NCBI GenBank assembly: GCA_035651995.1
Contig: DASRER010000022.1
Coordinates: forward strand, 186,001 to 250,000
Source of the DNA: Terriglobales bacterium
GTDB lineage: Bacteria > Acidobacteriota > Terriglobia > Terriglobales > Acidobacteriaceae
DNA: 64,000 bases
Direction of reading: 5' to 3'
The position numbers were made by a program, and so were the translations under genes. Below the pieces are notes generated by a model. That model was not told the origin of the DNA and did no database searches. It saw only the letters and a list, made by a program, of their open reading frames with translations. Each line of letters opens with the position of its first letter. Position 1 is the first letter of the stretch. This document shows, piece by piece, positions 8,873 through 15,936 of this stretch.

Positions 8873-9337
8873 ATGAAGACGGAACTGCTGACGATTTTGC
8901 TACTGCTGTTGTTCGCCGTGCAGGCGTTTGCCGCTGACGCGCCCAGGCGCCAGGTCATCAACCTGGCGAACCGGCGTCCGAACCTGCCGTTCAGCGACGC
9001 GGTGATGGTGGGCGACACACTGTATCTTTCCGGCCGGATCGGGATCGATCCGAAGACAAACCTGCCGCCGGCCGGCATCGAGCAGGAAGCGCGCTTGCTG
9101 CTCGACGGCTTCAAGGCCGTGCTCGCCGAGGCGGGCATGACGATGGACGACTTGGTGTCGGTGCAGGTGTGCTGTCCCGATGTGTCGCTGTTCGACCGCT
9201 GGAATGCCGTTTACAAAACGTACTTCAAAGGCGATCTGCCGGCGCGCGCGTTTCTCGGCTCGGGGCCCCTGCTGTTCGGGGCGCACTTCGAGATGATGGG
9301 CATTGCGGTGAAAACGAAGGCAAAAGGAAAGAAGTAA
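8873..9337 (+). CDS. RidA/YjgF-family protein with signal peptide
   Basis: 154 residues from ATG 8873, chosen because GAGGGAGG lies just upstream and a signal peptide (LLTILLLLLFAVQAFA-A) starts there; the longer frame from 8816 adds nothing protein-like. The RidA fold signature is present (YLSGRIGIDPKTNLPPAGIE, ARLLLDGFKAVLAEAGMTMDDLV), as is the family Arg in LPARAF. RidA proteins hydrolyse reactive enamine/imine intermediates in the cytosol, so an exported version is unusual; the C-terminal motif GSGPLLFGAHFEMMGIAV deviates from the cytosolic consensus. Substrate unknown. Confidence 0.8.
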   Translation: MKTELLTILLLLLFAVQAFAADAPRRQVINLANRRPNLPFSDAVMVGDTLYLSGRIGIDPKTNLPPAGIEQEARLLLDGFKAVLAEAGMTMDDLVSVQVCCPDVSLFDRWNAVYKTYFKGDLPARAFLGSGPLLFGAHFEMMGIAVKTKAKGKK

Positions 9338-9413
9338 AAGGCAAAGGCGAAGTCAAAGTCAAAAGCGAAACACAAAGCAACACAACGGACACGAAGGAGA
9401 CACAGACAAAGCG

Positions 9414-10400
9414 CTATTTTTCGCGGGCGACTACATACTCGGGGATGGAGAGCAGGCAGCGCTTGATGTCCGAGTCGGGGAAGGTGCAGATGGCCTTGCG
9501 GGCGGCGGCGGCGTTCTCAGCGGCGGCGGCGTAGGCGGCTTCGATCGAGCCATAGCGCTCGAGGATGCTTAGCACCTGCTCGTGGGTGACGCTCACGAAG
9601 GCGCGCTCTTCCATGACCTTTTCGATCAGCGTACGTTCGGCGGGCGTGCAGCGATCGAGCGCGTGGATGACCGCCATGGTCACTTTGCCCTCGCGGAGGT
9701 CGCTGGCGACGGGCTTGCCGAGGACCTCTTCGGAGGCGGTGAGGTCGAGCACGTCGTCGACGATCTGGAAGGCCATGCCGAGATTGCGGCCGTACTCGCC
9801 GAGCCGGTCTTCTTCGTCGCCGGTGGCGCCGCCCAGGATGCCACCGAGGCGCATGGAAATCGAAAACAGGCAGGCGGTCTTGCGGAAGATGAGGTCGAAG
9901 TGTTCATCCAGCGAGATGCAGCGGCCGAGCTTTTCCATTTGCAGCAGCTCGCCTTCCACCATCTGCTGCGTGAGCTCGATGAGCAGGTCGAGGATGCGGA
10001 AGTTGCGCTCCTGGAGCGCGATCTTGAACGCCTGCATGTAGAGCCAGTCGCCGGCGAGCACGCACTTGGAATTGCCCCACTGCGTATTGGCGGCGGGACG
10101 GCCGCGGCGGAGCTGCGCTTCGTCAATGATGTCGTCGTGGACGAGCGTGGCGGTGTGGATGATCTCGACGACCGCGCCCATTCGCACGGCGCCGCGTCCT
10201 TCGTAGTTGAACTGTTTGGCCGCCAGCAGGAGGAGCGCCGGGCGGATGCGCTTGCCGCCGCCGGCGCGCAGGTACTCGCCGATATCGGTGATCGCCGGGA
10301 CGGACGAAACCGTGTCGCGGCCGAACTCGCGCTCGATGGCGGCGAGGTCATCGCGCAGCAGCTCGAACACTTCCTTAGCGGTCGTGGTGGCGGTGCTCAC
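9414..10400 (-). CDS. Trans-polyprenyl diphosphate synthase
   Basis: 328 residues from a GTG start at 10400. Both aspartate-rich motifs are present: the first (VHDDIIDEAQLRRGRP, about residue 90-105) and the second (GMAFQIVDDVLDL, about residue 208-220), with GGGKRIRP near residue 50 for isopentenyl-PP binding. The family elongates allylic diphosphates to long-chain polyprenyl diphosphates, here most likely for a quinone side chain; product length cannot be read by eye. It is convergent with ridA-like and follows yajQ on the same strand across a palindromic repeat. Confidence 0.9.
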   Translation of the reverse strand: MSTATTTAKEVFELLRDDLAAIEREFGRDTVSSVPAITDIGEYLRAGGGKRIRPALLLLAAKQFNYEGRGAVRMGAVVEIIHTATLVHDDIIDEAQLRRGRPAANTQWGNSKCVLAGDWLYMQAFKIALQERNFRILDLLIELTQQMVEGELLQMEKLGRCISLDEHFDLIFRKTACLFSISMRLGGILGGATGDEEDRLGEYGRNLGMAFQIVDDVLDLTASEEVLGKPVASDLREGKVTMAVIHALDRCTPAERTLIEKVMEERAFVSVTHEQVLSILERYGSIEAAYAAAAENAAAARKAICTFPDSDIKRCLLSIPEYVVAREK

Positions 10401-10417
10401 GTCAAAGCCGATTCTTG

Positions 10418-10494
10418 ACCGCGGAGGCCGAGACGCGGAGAAAACAGATTCTGAAACCGTTCTGCTTTTCTCCGTGCCTCCGCGTCTCCGCGGT
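10418..10494. repeat. Palindromic repeat of CGGAGACG-type units
   Basis: The left part (from ACCGCGGAGG at 10418) and the right part (ending CTCCGCGGT at 10494) are imperfect reverse complements, both built from variants of CGGAGGCA/CGGAGACG with period about 8. It fills most of the 99-nt gap between yajQ and the prenyl synthase and could form a long hairpin in that transcript. Confidence 0.75.
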
Positions 10495-10499
10495 GAGCT

Positions 10500-10997
10500 C
10501 TAGTTCGTCCGGTAATTCGTGAACTGCATGTCAATGCCGAAATCGGACTGCTTGATCAGCGCGATGATCTCCTGGAGCGTGTCGCGGTCCTTGCCGCTCA
10601 CGCGCACCAGGTCGCCCTGGATCGAGGCCTGAACTTTTTTCTTCGAATTCTTGATGAGCTTCACGATGTCGCGCGCTTTTTCGACCGGGATGCCCTGTTG
10701 CAACGTGATGCGCTGGCGCACGCTGGAGCCGGCGGCGGGCTCGACCGCGCCGTAGGTGAGGCCGCGCAGCGGCACGCCGCGGCGCACGAGCTTCTGCTGG
10801 AAGACGTCGTTGACCGCCTTGAGTTTGTACTCGTCCTGCGAGGCGAGGACGATGGCGTCTTTGCCTTCCATCTTGATGTCGCTGCGCGAGTCCTTCAGGT
10901 CGAAGCGCTGGTGGATCTCCTTGAGCGCCTGCTGCATGGCGTTGGAGACCTCCTGAAGGTCGATGCGGCTGACGATATCGAATGAGTTCTCGGGCAT
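10500..10997 (-). CDS. yajQ: YajQ-family nucleotide-binding protein
   Basis: 165 residues, the normal family length. The N-terminus (MPENSFDIVSRIDLQEVSNA) and the FDLKDS, YGAVEPAAG and SKKKVQASIQGDLVRVSGKDRD segments match YajQ/DUF520 throughout. Members have a double ferredoxin-like fold; the Xanthomonas homologue binds cyclic di-GMP and acts on transcription, while the E. coli protein is reported to bind nucleotides. This matters here because a large EPS locus lies 8 kb away, but a direct link is speculation. Confidence 0.93.
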   Translation of the reverse strand: MPENSFDIVSRIDLQEVSNAMQQALKEIHQRFDLKDSRSDIKMEGKDAIVLASQDEYKLKAVNDVFQQKLVRRGVPLRGLTYGAVEPAAGSSVRQRITLQQGIPVEKARDIVKLIKNSKKKVQASIQGDLVRVSGKDRDTLQEIIALIKQSDFGIDMQFTNYRTN

Positions 10998-11035
10998 GGC
11001 GATGAACCCACTAGCTTACCTTGTGGGACCCCTTC

Positions 11036-11108
11036 TTAACCACAGAGGACCCAGAGAAACACAGAGATTGTGAATTTTCTCCGCGTCCTCGCTGACCTCT
11101 GTGGTTAA
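11036..11108. repeat. Palindromic repeat of CACAGAGG-type units
   Basis: TTAACCACAGAGG (11036-11048) and CCTCTGTGGTTAA (11096-11108) are perfect 13-nt inverted arms around CCCAGAGAAACACAGAG-like units. The right arm contains the tatD stop codon (11105-11107). This CCACAGAGG palindrome class is one I know from many Acidobacteria and Planctomycetes genomes. Confidence 0.8.
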
Positions 11109-11989
11109 AGCTTTTCTGCGAAGAAGCGGCGGAAGTTGGCGGCGGTGGCGTCGCCGACTTCTTCGGCAGTCGAGCCGCGGAGTTGGGCGATGTGGCGCGC
11201 GGTCTCGGCGACAAACGCCGGCTCGTTGCGCTTGCCGCGGTGCGGCACCGGCGCGAGGAAAGGCGAGTCGGTCTCGATGAACATGCGGTCGAGCGGGAGC
11301 GCGCGCGCGGCATCGCGGATGTTCTGCGCTTTGGGGAAGCTAACGTTGCCGGCGAACGAGATCACGAAGCCGAGGTCGAGTGCAGCGTGGGCGTGGCGCA
11401 GCTCGCCGGTGAAGCAGTGCAGCACGCCGCCAAGGCCCGAGGGCTTCCAGTGCTGGGTGAGCAGCGCGAGGCAGTCGTCCCAGGCGTCGGCGCCGTTCTG
11501 CGAGGGGCGGCAATGAATAATGATGGGCAGCTTCGCCGCGCGGGCCTGCTCCATCTGGCGAATGAAGACTTGTTGTTGCACCGGGCGCGGCGAGTGGTCG
11601 TACCAGTAGTCGAGTCCGACTTCGCCCCAGGCAATGACGCGCGGGTGGTTGGCGAGCTGTTCTAGTTCGACAAAATCTTTCTCCTCAGCGAGCCTGGCTT
11701 CGTGCGGGTGGATGCCGATGGTGGCGTAGAGAAAAGCGCTGCTGGCCGCTGGCTGCTGGCTGCCGGCAAGACCGCTCTCCGCCTTCCGCTGTCCGCGTTC
11801 CGTAACACCGTTGGCGAGTGGATCGAATTCTTCGGCCAGTTCGATGGCGCAGGCCAGCGAGCCAGGACCGGCGCCGCTGCCGATGGCCAGGATGGTCTCG
11901 ACTCCGGCTTCGCGAGCGCGCGCGAGCACGGCGGCGCGGTCGCCGGCGAACTGCGGCATTTCGAGGTGGGCATGGCTGTCGATGAGCAT
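11105..11989 (-). CDS. tatD: TatD-family metal-dependent deoxyribonuclease
   Basis: 294 residues. TatD metal ligands appear in order: DSHAHL, GEVGLDYW, IIHCRPS, HCFTGE, ETDSPFLAP. The family acts as a 3'-5' DNase in DNA repair or quality control. The protein is about 30 residues longer than usual because a Gly/Ser/Ala/Gln-rich stretch (about residues 56-85) interrupts the region just before LYATIGIHPHEA, where homologues have only a few residues. That stretch is encoded by a short tandem repeat (see separate entry). It lies 93 nt downstream of the metG stop across another repeat. Confidence 0.92.
   Translation of the reverse strand: MLIDSHAHLEMPQFAGDRAAVLARAREAGVETILAIGSGAGPGSLACAIELAEEFDPLANGVTERGQRKAESGLAGSQQPAASSAFLYATIGIHPHEARLAEEKDFVELEQLANHPRVIAWGEVGLDYWYDHSPRPVQQQVFIRQMEQARAAKLPIIIHCRPSQNGADAWDDCLALLTQHWKPSGLGGVLHCFTGELRHAHAALDLGFVISFAGNVSFPKAQNIRDAARALPLDRMFIETDSPFLAPVPHRGKRNEPAFVAETARHIAQLRGSTAEEVGDATAANFRRFFAEKL
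11733..11822. repeat. Short tandem repeat expanded within tatD
   Basis: On the plus strand the first half repeats GCTGCTGGC/CGCTGGCTG units and the second half repeats TCCGCCT/TCCGCTG/TCCGCGT units. CCGCCTTCCGCT (11779-11790) is shared exactly with the intergenic copy at 5134-5145. Length keeps the tatD frame open and adds about 30 residues. Confidence 0.65.
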
Positions 11990-12001
11990 AGGAAAAAACT
12001 T

Positions 12002-12077
12002 ACCGCGGATGTACGCGGACCAACGCGGATCAAAAATACGAAAGCATGATGCGCGCTCGTCCGCGTGAAGCCGCGGC
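12002..12077. repeat. Imperfect palindromic repeat of ACGCGGA-type units
   Basis: ACCGCGGATGTACGCGGAC at the left and GTCCGCGTGAAGCCGCGG at the right are imperfect reverse complements, both built of CGCGGA variants. It occupies the gap between metG and tatD. Confidence 0.65.
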
Positions 12078-12082
12078 GGGAA

Positions 12083-14278
12083 TTACTTGAGCCTGGCGCC
12101 GACGGGCACGTCTTCCAGGAAACCGGCAAGCACGGGCGTGCCTTTTTCGCCGACCGAGGCAGCAACGATCATGCCGTTCGACTCCAGGCCGCGGAGCTTG
12201 CGCGGGGCGAGGTTGGCGACGATGACCACCTTGCGTCCGACCAGCGTCGCCGGGTCGTAGGCCTCGGCGATGCCGGCAACGACCTGGCGGACCTCGGTGC
12301 CGATGTCGACTTCGAGGCGCAGGAGCTTGTCGGCGCCCTTTACTTTCTCCGCGACCTTGACCTGGCCGACGCGGAGTTCGACTTTGGCGAAGTCATCGAT
12401 CGAGATTTTTTCTCCGGCGGGCGGCGGGGCGGCCGACTGCGCGGCGGGCTGACCGGCGGCAGCGTTCGCGCCGGCAGGTTCCGATGAAGGCGCGGGCCAA
12501 GCGGCGCGAGGGGCGGAAGAAGCAGGGACGGCCTGCGTGGCGCGGCCGGCGTCGCCGTCACCGGCGGCCTTGGCGCGCGGCTGCTCGGCGGGCTTCGAGG
12601 CCGCGACCGGCTTGGCTTTGCCTGCGTCGGCTGCCACGGCGGTGGCCGGCCCGGCGAGCGTCTGGTCTTCGAGCTTGTGCAGTCGCTCGATCACACTTTT
12701 CTCCGCGCGCGGGAACACGGGCTCGACTTTGCCGAGCTTGGCGGCAACCGGCAAATCACCCCACTTGAGCTGATCGAGCCTGACTTGCTCGATGTTGCCC
12801 AGTCCGAGCTGCGACCAGATGCGCGCGGTGGCTTCGGGGATCACCGGATGCACGAGGGCGGTGACGATGCGCAGCGCCTCGGCGGAGGTGAAGAGCACGT
12901 CGGCAAGGCGTGAGCGATTTTCGTTGCCGGGCTTCTCCGCCAGGGCCCACGGCTCGTGCTCGACGATGTACTTGTTCACCGCGCCGACCAGTCCCCACGC
13001 GGATTCCAGCGCCCGCGAGAATTCGTACTCGCGGAAGTGGTCCGCATAGCCGGCAATGGTTTGGGTGGCGAGCTCGGCAATCGCGTTGTCGGCGGCGTTG
13101 CGGCGCTCCTGGACCGAGGGATACGGAATCTCGGCGCGGAAATATTTTCCGATCATGGTCAGGGTGCGGCTGGCGAGATTGCCGAGATCGTTGGCGAGGT
13201 CGGAGTTGTAGCGGCCGACGAGCGCGTCGAAGCTGAAGCTGCCGTCCTGCCCGAAGACGACCTCGCGCAGCAGGAAGTAGCGCAGCGCGTCGGCGCCGAG
13301 CGTGTCGAGGATGCCGTCAGGCCGCACGATATTGCCGCGCGACTTCGACATTTTGTTTTCCTCAAACAGGAGCCAGCCGTGCGCCACGACCGAGCGCGGC
13401 GGCTCCAAGCCGGCAGCCATCAGGAACGCCGGCCAGTACACGCAGTGGAAGCGCACGATCTCCTTGCCGATGAGGTGGACGTCGGCGGGCCAGTAGCGAT
13501 GGAAATTATTCGCGCCGGGCGAGCCGAAGCCGAGACCGCTGATGTACGTCGTCAGCGCGTCAAGCCAGACGTAGATGACTTCGTTGGGATCGTCGGGCAG
13601 CGGAATGCCCCACTTGATGGTGGCGCGGCTGATGGAGAGATCGCGCAGGCCGCCGCGAACGAAAGCGAGCGCCTCGTTGCGGCGCGCTTCCGGACGGATG
13701 AAGCCGGGATGCTCGTCGTAGAACTGGAGCAGTTTCTCTTCGAAGGCGGAGAGCTTGAAGAAGAAATTGTGCTCGCTGATGGTTTCGGTGGGGCGTCCAC
13801 ACTCGGGGCATGGCGCGCCCGGGCCGGCGGCATCAACGTACAGCTCATCGAAGACGCAATACTGGCCGGTGTACGAGCCCTTGTAGATGTATCCCGCCTT
13901 CTTCATGCGCTCGAACAGTTCGAGCACGGCCCGGGTGTGGCGTTCTTCGGTGGTGCGCACGAACTCGTCGTAGCGGATGCCCATGCGGTCCCAGAGCGCG
14001 CGGAAGGCGGCGGAGTTCTGGTCGGCGAGGTCGCCAGGCGACATGCTGGCGAGCGCGGCGGAGCGCTCCATCTTTTGTCCGTGCTCGTCGGTGCCGGTGA
14101 GCAGCAGCGTTTCCACGCCGTGCATGCGCTGCCAGCGGGTGATGGCGTCGGCGGCAATGGTGGTGTAGGCGTGGCCCAGGTGCGGGCGCCCGTTCACGTA
14201 GTAGATGGGCGTTGTGATGTAGAACTTGCCGGGCTTCGAGTCGGTTCCGGCCTTGGCGTTGGCGTCGTCTTTAACCAT
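12083..14278 (-). CDS. metG: Methionyl-tRNA synthetase with C-terminal tRNA-binding domain
   Basis: 731 residues. Class I signatures: TPIYYVNGRPHLGHAYT (HIGH equivalent HLGH) near residue 35 and NKMSKSRGN near residue 310. One CPECG zinc-type knuckle is seen near residue 160. The anticodon-binding helical domain runs to about residue 540. An Ala/Pro-rich low-complexity linker of about 80 residues then leads to a C-terminal OB-fold tRNA-binding (EMAP-like) domain (DDFAKVELRVGQVKVAEKVKGA to the end), which gives dimerisation and tRNA affinity. It charges tRNA-Met and initiator tRNA. Its start codon overlaps the larC stop by 8 nt, implying translational coupling. Confidence 0.96.
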   Translation of the reverse strand: MVKDDANAKAGTDSKPGKFYITTPIYYVNGRPHLGHAYTTIAADAITRWQRMHGVETLLLTGTDEHGQKMERSAALASMSPGDLADQNSAAFRALWDRMGIRYDEFVRTTEERHTRAVLELFERMKKAGYIYKGSYTGQYCVFDELYVDAAGPGAPCPECGRPTETISEHNFFFKLSAFEEKLLQFYDEHPGFIRPEARRNEALAFVRGGLRDLSISRATIKWGIPLPDDPNEVIYVWLDALTTYISGLGFGSPGANNFHRYWPADVHLIGKEIVRFHCVYWPAFLMAAGLEPPRSVVAHGWLLFEENKMSKSRGNIVRPDGILDTLGADALRYFLLREVVFGQDGSFSFDALVGRYNSDLANDLGNLASRTLTMIGKYFRAEIPYPSVQERRNAADNAIAELATQTIAGYADHFREYEFSRALESAWGLVGAVNKYIVEHEPWALAEKPGNENRSRLADVLFTSAEALRIVTALVHPVIPEATARIWSQLGLGNIEQVRLDQLKWGDLPVAAKLGKVEPVFPRAEKSVIERLHKLEDQTLAGPATAVAADAGKAKPVAASKPAEQPRAKAAGDGDAGRATQAVPASSAPRAAWPAPSSEPAGANAAAGQPAAQSAAPPPAGEKISIDDFAKVELRVGQVKVAEKVKGADKLLRLEVDIGTEVRQVVAGIAEAYDPATLVGRKVVIVANLAPRKLRGLESNGMIVAASVGEKGTPVLAGFLEDVPVGARLK

Positions 14279-15725
14279 GCGGATGTGCGGTGCTGTCGGA
14301 TTCGGTGGCGCGCGCGTCCGGATTGGCGTTCAGGTAGGCGCGCATGGCTTCCTGCATGACCTGCTTCAAGGGCACGCGATGTTCGGCGGCGACGCGGCGG
14401 CAATCTTCGTACTCGGGGGCGGCATTGGCGATGGCGCCGTTCAGGTTCGCGACCTTCATGCGCACATCGCCCCAGGGAGTGGTGACCGAGACAGAGCGGC
14501 GGGCCAAAACCTGGCGGCGCTCGTCGCGCATGCGCACGCCGAGCGTGGTGCTCTCGGCGAAGAGCAATTTCGTGATGCGCGCGGCGTCGGTGGGCCGGCA
14601 GAGAACCGTGAGCAGCGTGCCGGGGCGGTTCTTCTTCATCTGCACGGGCGTGGCGAAGGCGTCGAGCGCGCCCTCGGCGAGCGCGCGCTCCATCACGTAG
14701 GCGAAGACCTGCGGCGAGAGGTCGTCGAGCGTGGCTTCGAGGACGGTGACCACGTCTTGTTCGGCGCCCTCGGCTTTCTGCTGAACGACGTGAGATGCCT
14801 CGGCGCTTTCGCCGATGGTGAGGCGAACGACGTTCGCCTGTCCGGCAATGTCGCGCGTGCCGGCGCCGTAAGCGGCGCGCGGGTTTTGCATCGCCGGGAA
14901 CGCGCCGAAGCGCGATGCCAGCACTTTTACGATGGCGGCGCCAGTGGGCGTGACCAACTCCAGGTTCACGCCGCTGCTGTAAACGGGCGCGTCGCGCAGC
15001 AGCTCGACGGTTGCGGGCGCAGGAACGGGGAACACGCCATGCGCGCACTTCACCGTGCCACCGCCAACGTTCAGCGGCGAGCAGACCCACTCGTCCACAT
15101 TGAGCGCTTCGCTGCCGACGGCGGCGCACACAATGTCTACCAGCGCGTCGGCTGCGCCGACCTCGTGGAAGTGGAGAGTGTCGATGGCGGCATTGTGGAT
15201 CCTGGCTTCGGCGGCGCCGAGTGCCTCGAAGATGGCGATCGAGGTTTTTCTGGCGCTCTGGCTGATCGGGGCGGCGGCGATGATCTGTTTGATCTCGCCC
15301 AGGTTGCGGCCGTGCGCATGGTCGTGATGCTGGCGCGCGTGCTCGACGGGCGCGGCGCCCTGCTGGGCGGCGTTGTGGTGGTGATGGAGAGGGAAGTGGT
15401 CGTGATGATGCTCGTGCAGGTGCTCGTGGCGGCGCTGGTTTTCGCGCTCGCGCCAGTCGGGGCGCGCGGAGTGCGAATCGTGAGAGTGCTCGTGCGCGCG
15501 CAGGAACTCATCGCGGGGCAAGTCCTTCTGGCCGTGCACGCACACATCAACTTTGGTCGCGGAGATGCCGCCGCGCAGCACGCGATGCACTTCGAGCCGC
15601 GCGCCGATGTTGAGGGCTGCGACGGTGCGTTCCAGCAGCTCGACGGGGACACCTGCGTCCAGCAGCGCGCCGAGGAACATGTCGCCGCTGATGCCGGAGA
15701 AGCAGTCGAGGTAGGCAATGCGCAT
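14271..15725 (-). CDS. larC: LarC, nickel-pincer cofactor Ni chelatase
   Basis: 484 residues from ATG 15725, chosen because MRIAYLDCFSGISGDMFLGA is the family N-terminus; the open frame extends upstream without homology. LarC inserts nickel into the pyridinium bisthiocarboxylate mononucleotide to finish the nickel-pincer nucleotide of lactate racemase and related enzymes. A His-rich tract (about residues 95-155, including DSHSARPD, HEHLHEHHHDHF, HHHH, HHDHAHGRN) fits nickel binding. In lactobacilli LarC is made by ribosomal frameshifting between two frames; here it is one continuous frame. No larA, larB or larE is seen nearby. Divergent from argS. Confidence 0.93.
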   Translation of the reverse strand: MRIAYLDCFSGISGDMFLGALLDAGVPVELLERTVAALNIGARLEVHRVLRGGISATKVDVCVHGQKDLPRDEFLRAHEHSHDSHSARPDWRERENQRRHEHLHEHHHDHFPLHHHHNAAQQGAAPVEHARQHHDHAHGRNLGEIKQIIAAAPISQSARKTSIAIFEALGAAEARIHNAAIDTLHFHEVGAADALVDIVCAAVGSEALNVDEWVCSPLNVGGGTVKCAHGVFPVPAPATVELLRDAPVYSSGVNLELVTPTGAAIVKVLASRFGAFPAMQNPRAAYGAGTRDIAGQANVVRLTIGESAEASHVVQQKAEGAEQDVVTVLEATLDDLSPQVFAYVMERALAEGALDAFATPVQMKKNRPGTLLTVLCRPTDAARITKLLFAESTTLGVRMRDERRQVLARRSVSVTTPWGDVRMKVANLNGAIANAAPEYEDCRRVAAEHRVPLKQVMQEAMRAYLNANPDARATESDSTAHPHG

Positions 15726-15854
15726 GGTTGTCGCCGGTGTTCGGAAGATATCCGAAAGTGGCGGCGCGCTGCGAGCAGTGCTCCGCGCTGAAGAAACTTT
15801 CATCATAGGGAACCGGCAGTGCGCCGTCAAACATGGTTGGCCGCACTGCTCTGC

Positions 15855-15860
15855 TATAAT
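15855..15860 (+). promoter_or_regulatory. Candidate -10 element of the argS promoter
   Basis: A perfect TATAAT in the larC-argS divergent gap, 82 nt before the proposed argS start. No clear -35 at 16-18 nt; TTGGCC lies too close. Confidence 0.45.
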
Positions 15861-15895
15861 CACCAGCTTCCGCCGCATTCCGCGAAGATGCCTGG

Positions 15896-15920
15896 AACCC
15901 GCGTGAATAGCGGGTTTTCT
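15896..15920 (+). terminator. Intrinsic-terminator-like hairpin in the argS leader
   Basis: AACCCGC (15896-15902) and GCGGGTT (15910-15916) pair perfectly across a 7-nt loop and run into TTTTCT. It lies between the argS -10 element and the SD. No plus-strand gene ends upstream, so it may be an attenuator acting on argS. Confidence 0.55.
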
Positions 15921-15936
15921 GCATTAGGGAGGAAAT

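Noticed and set aside
12956-14359. Plus-strand 467-codon frame opposite metG
   Set aside because: Antisense of a clear MetG; no recognisable motifs and typical of high-GC shadow frames.
14226-15791. Plus-strand 521-codon frame opposite larC
   Set aside because: Antisense of LarC including its His tract; composition bias (Gly/Ala/Val/Arg) only.
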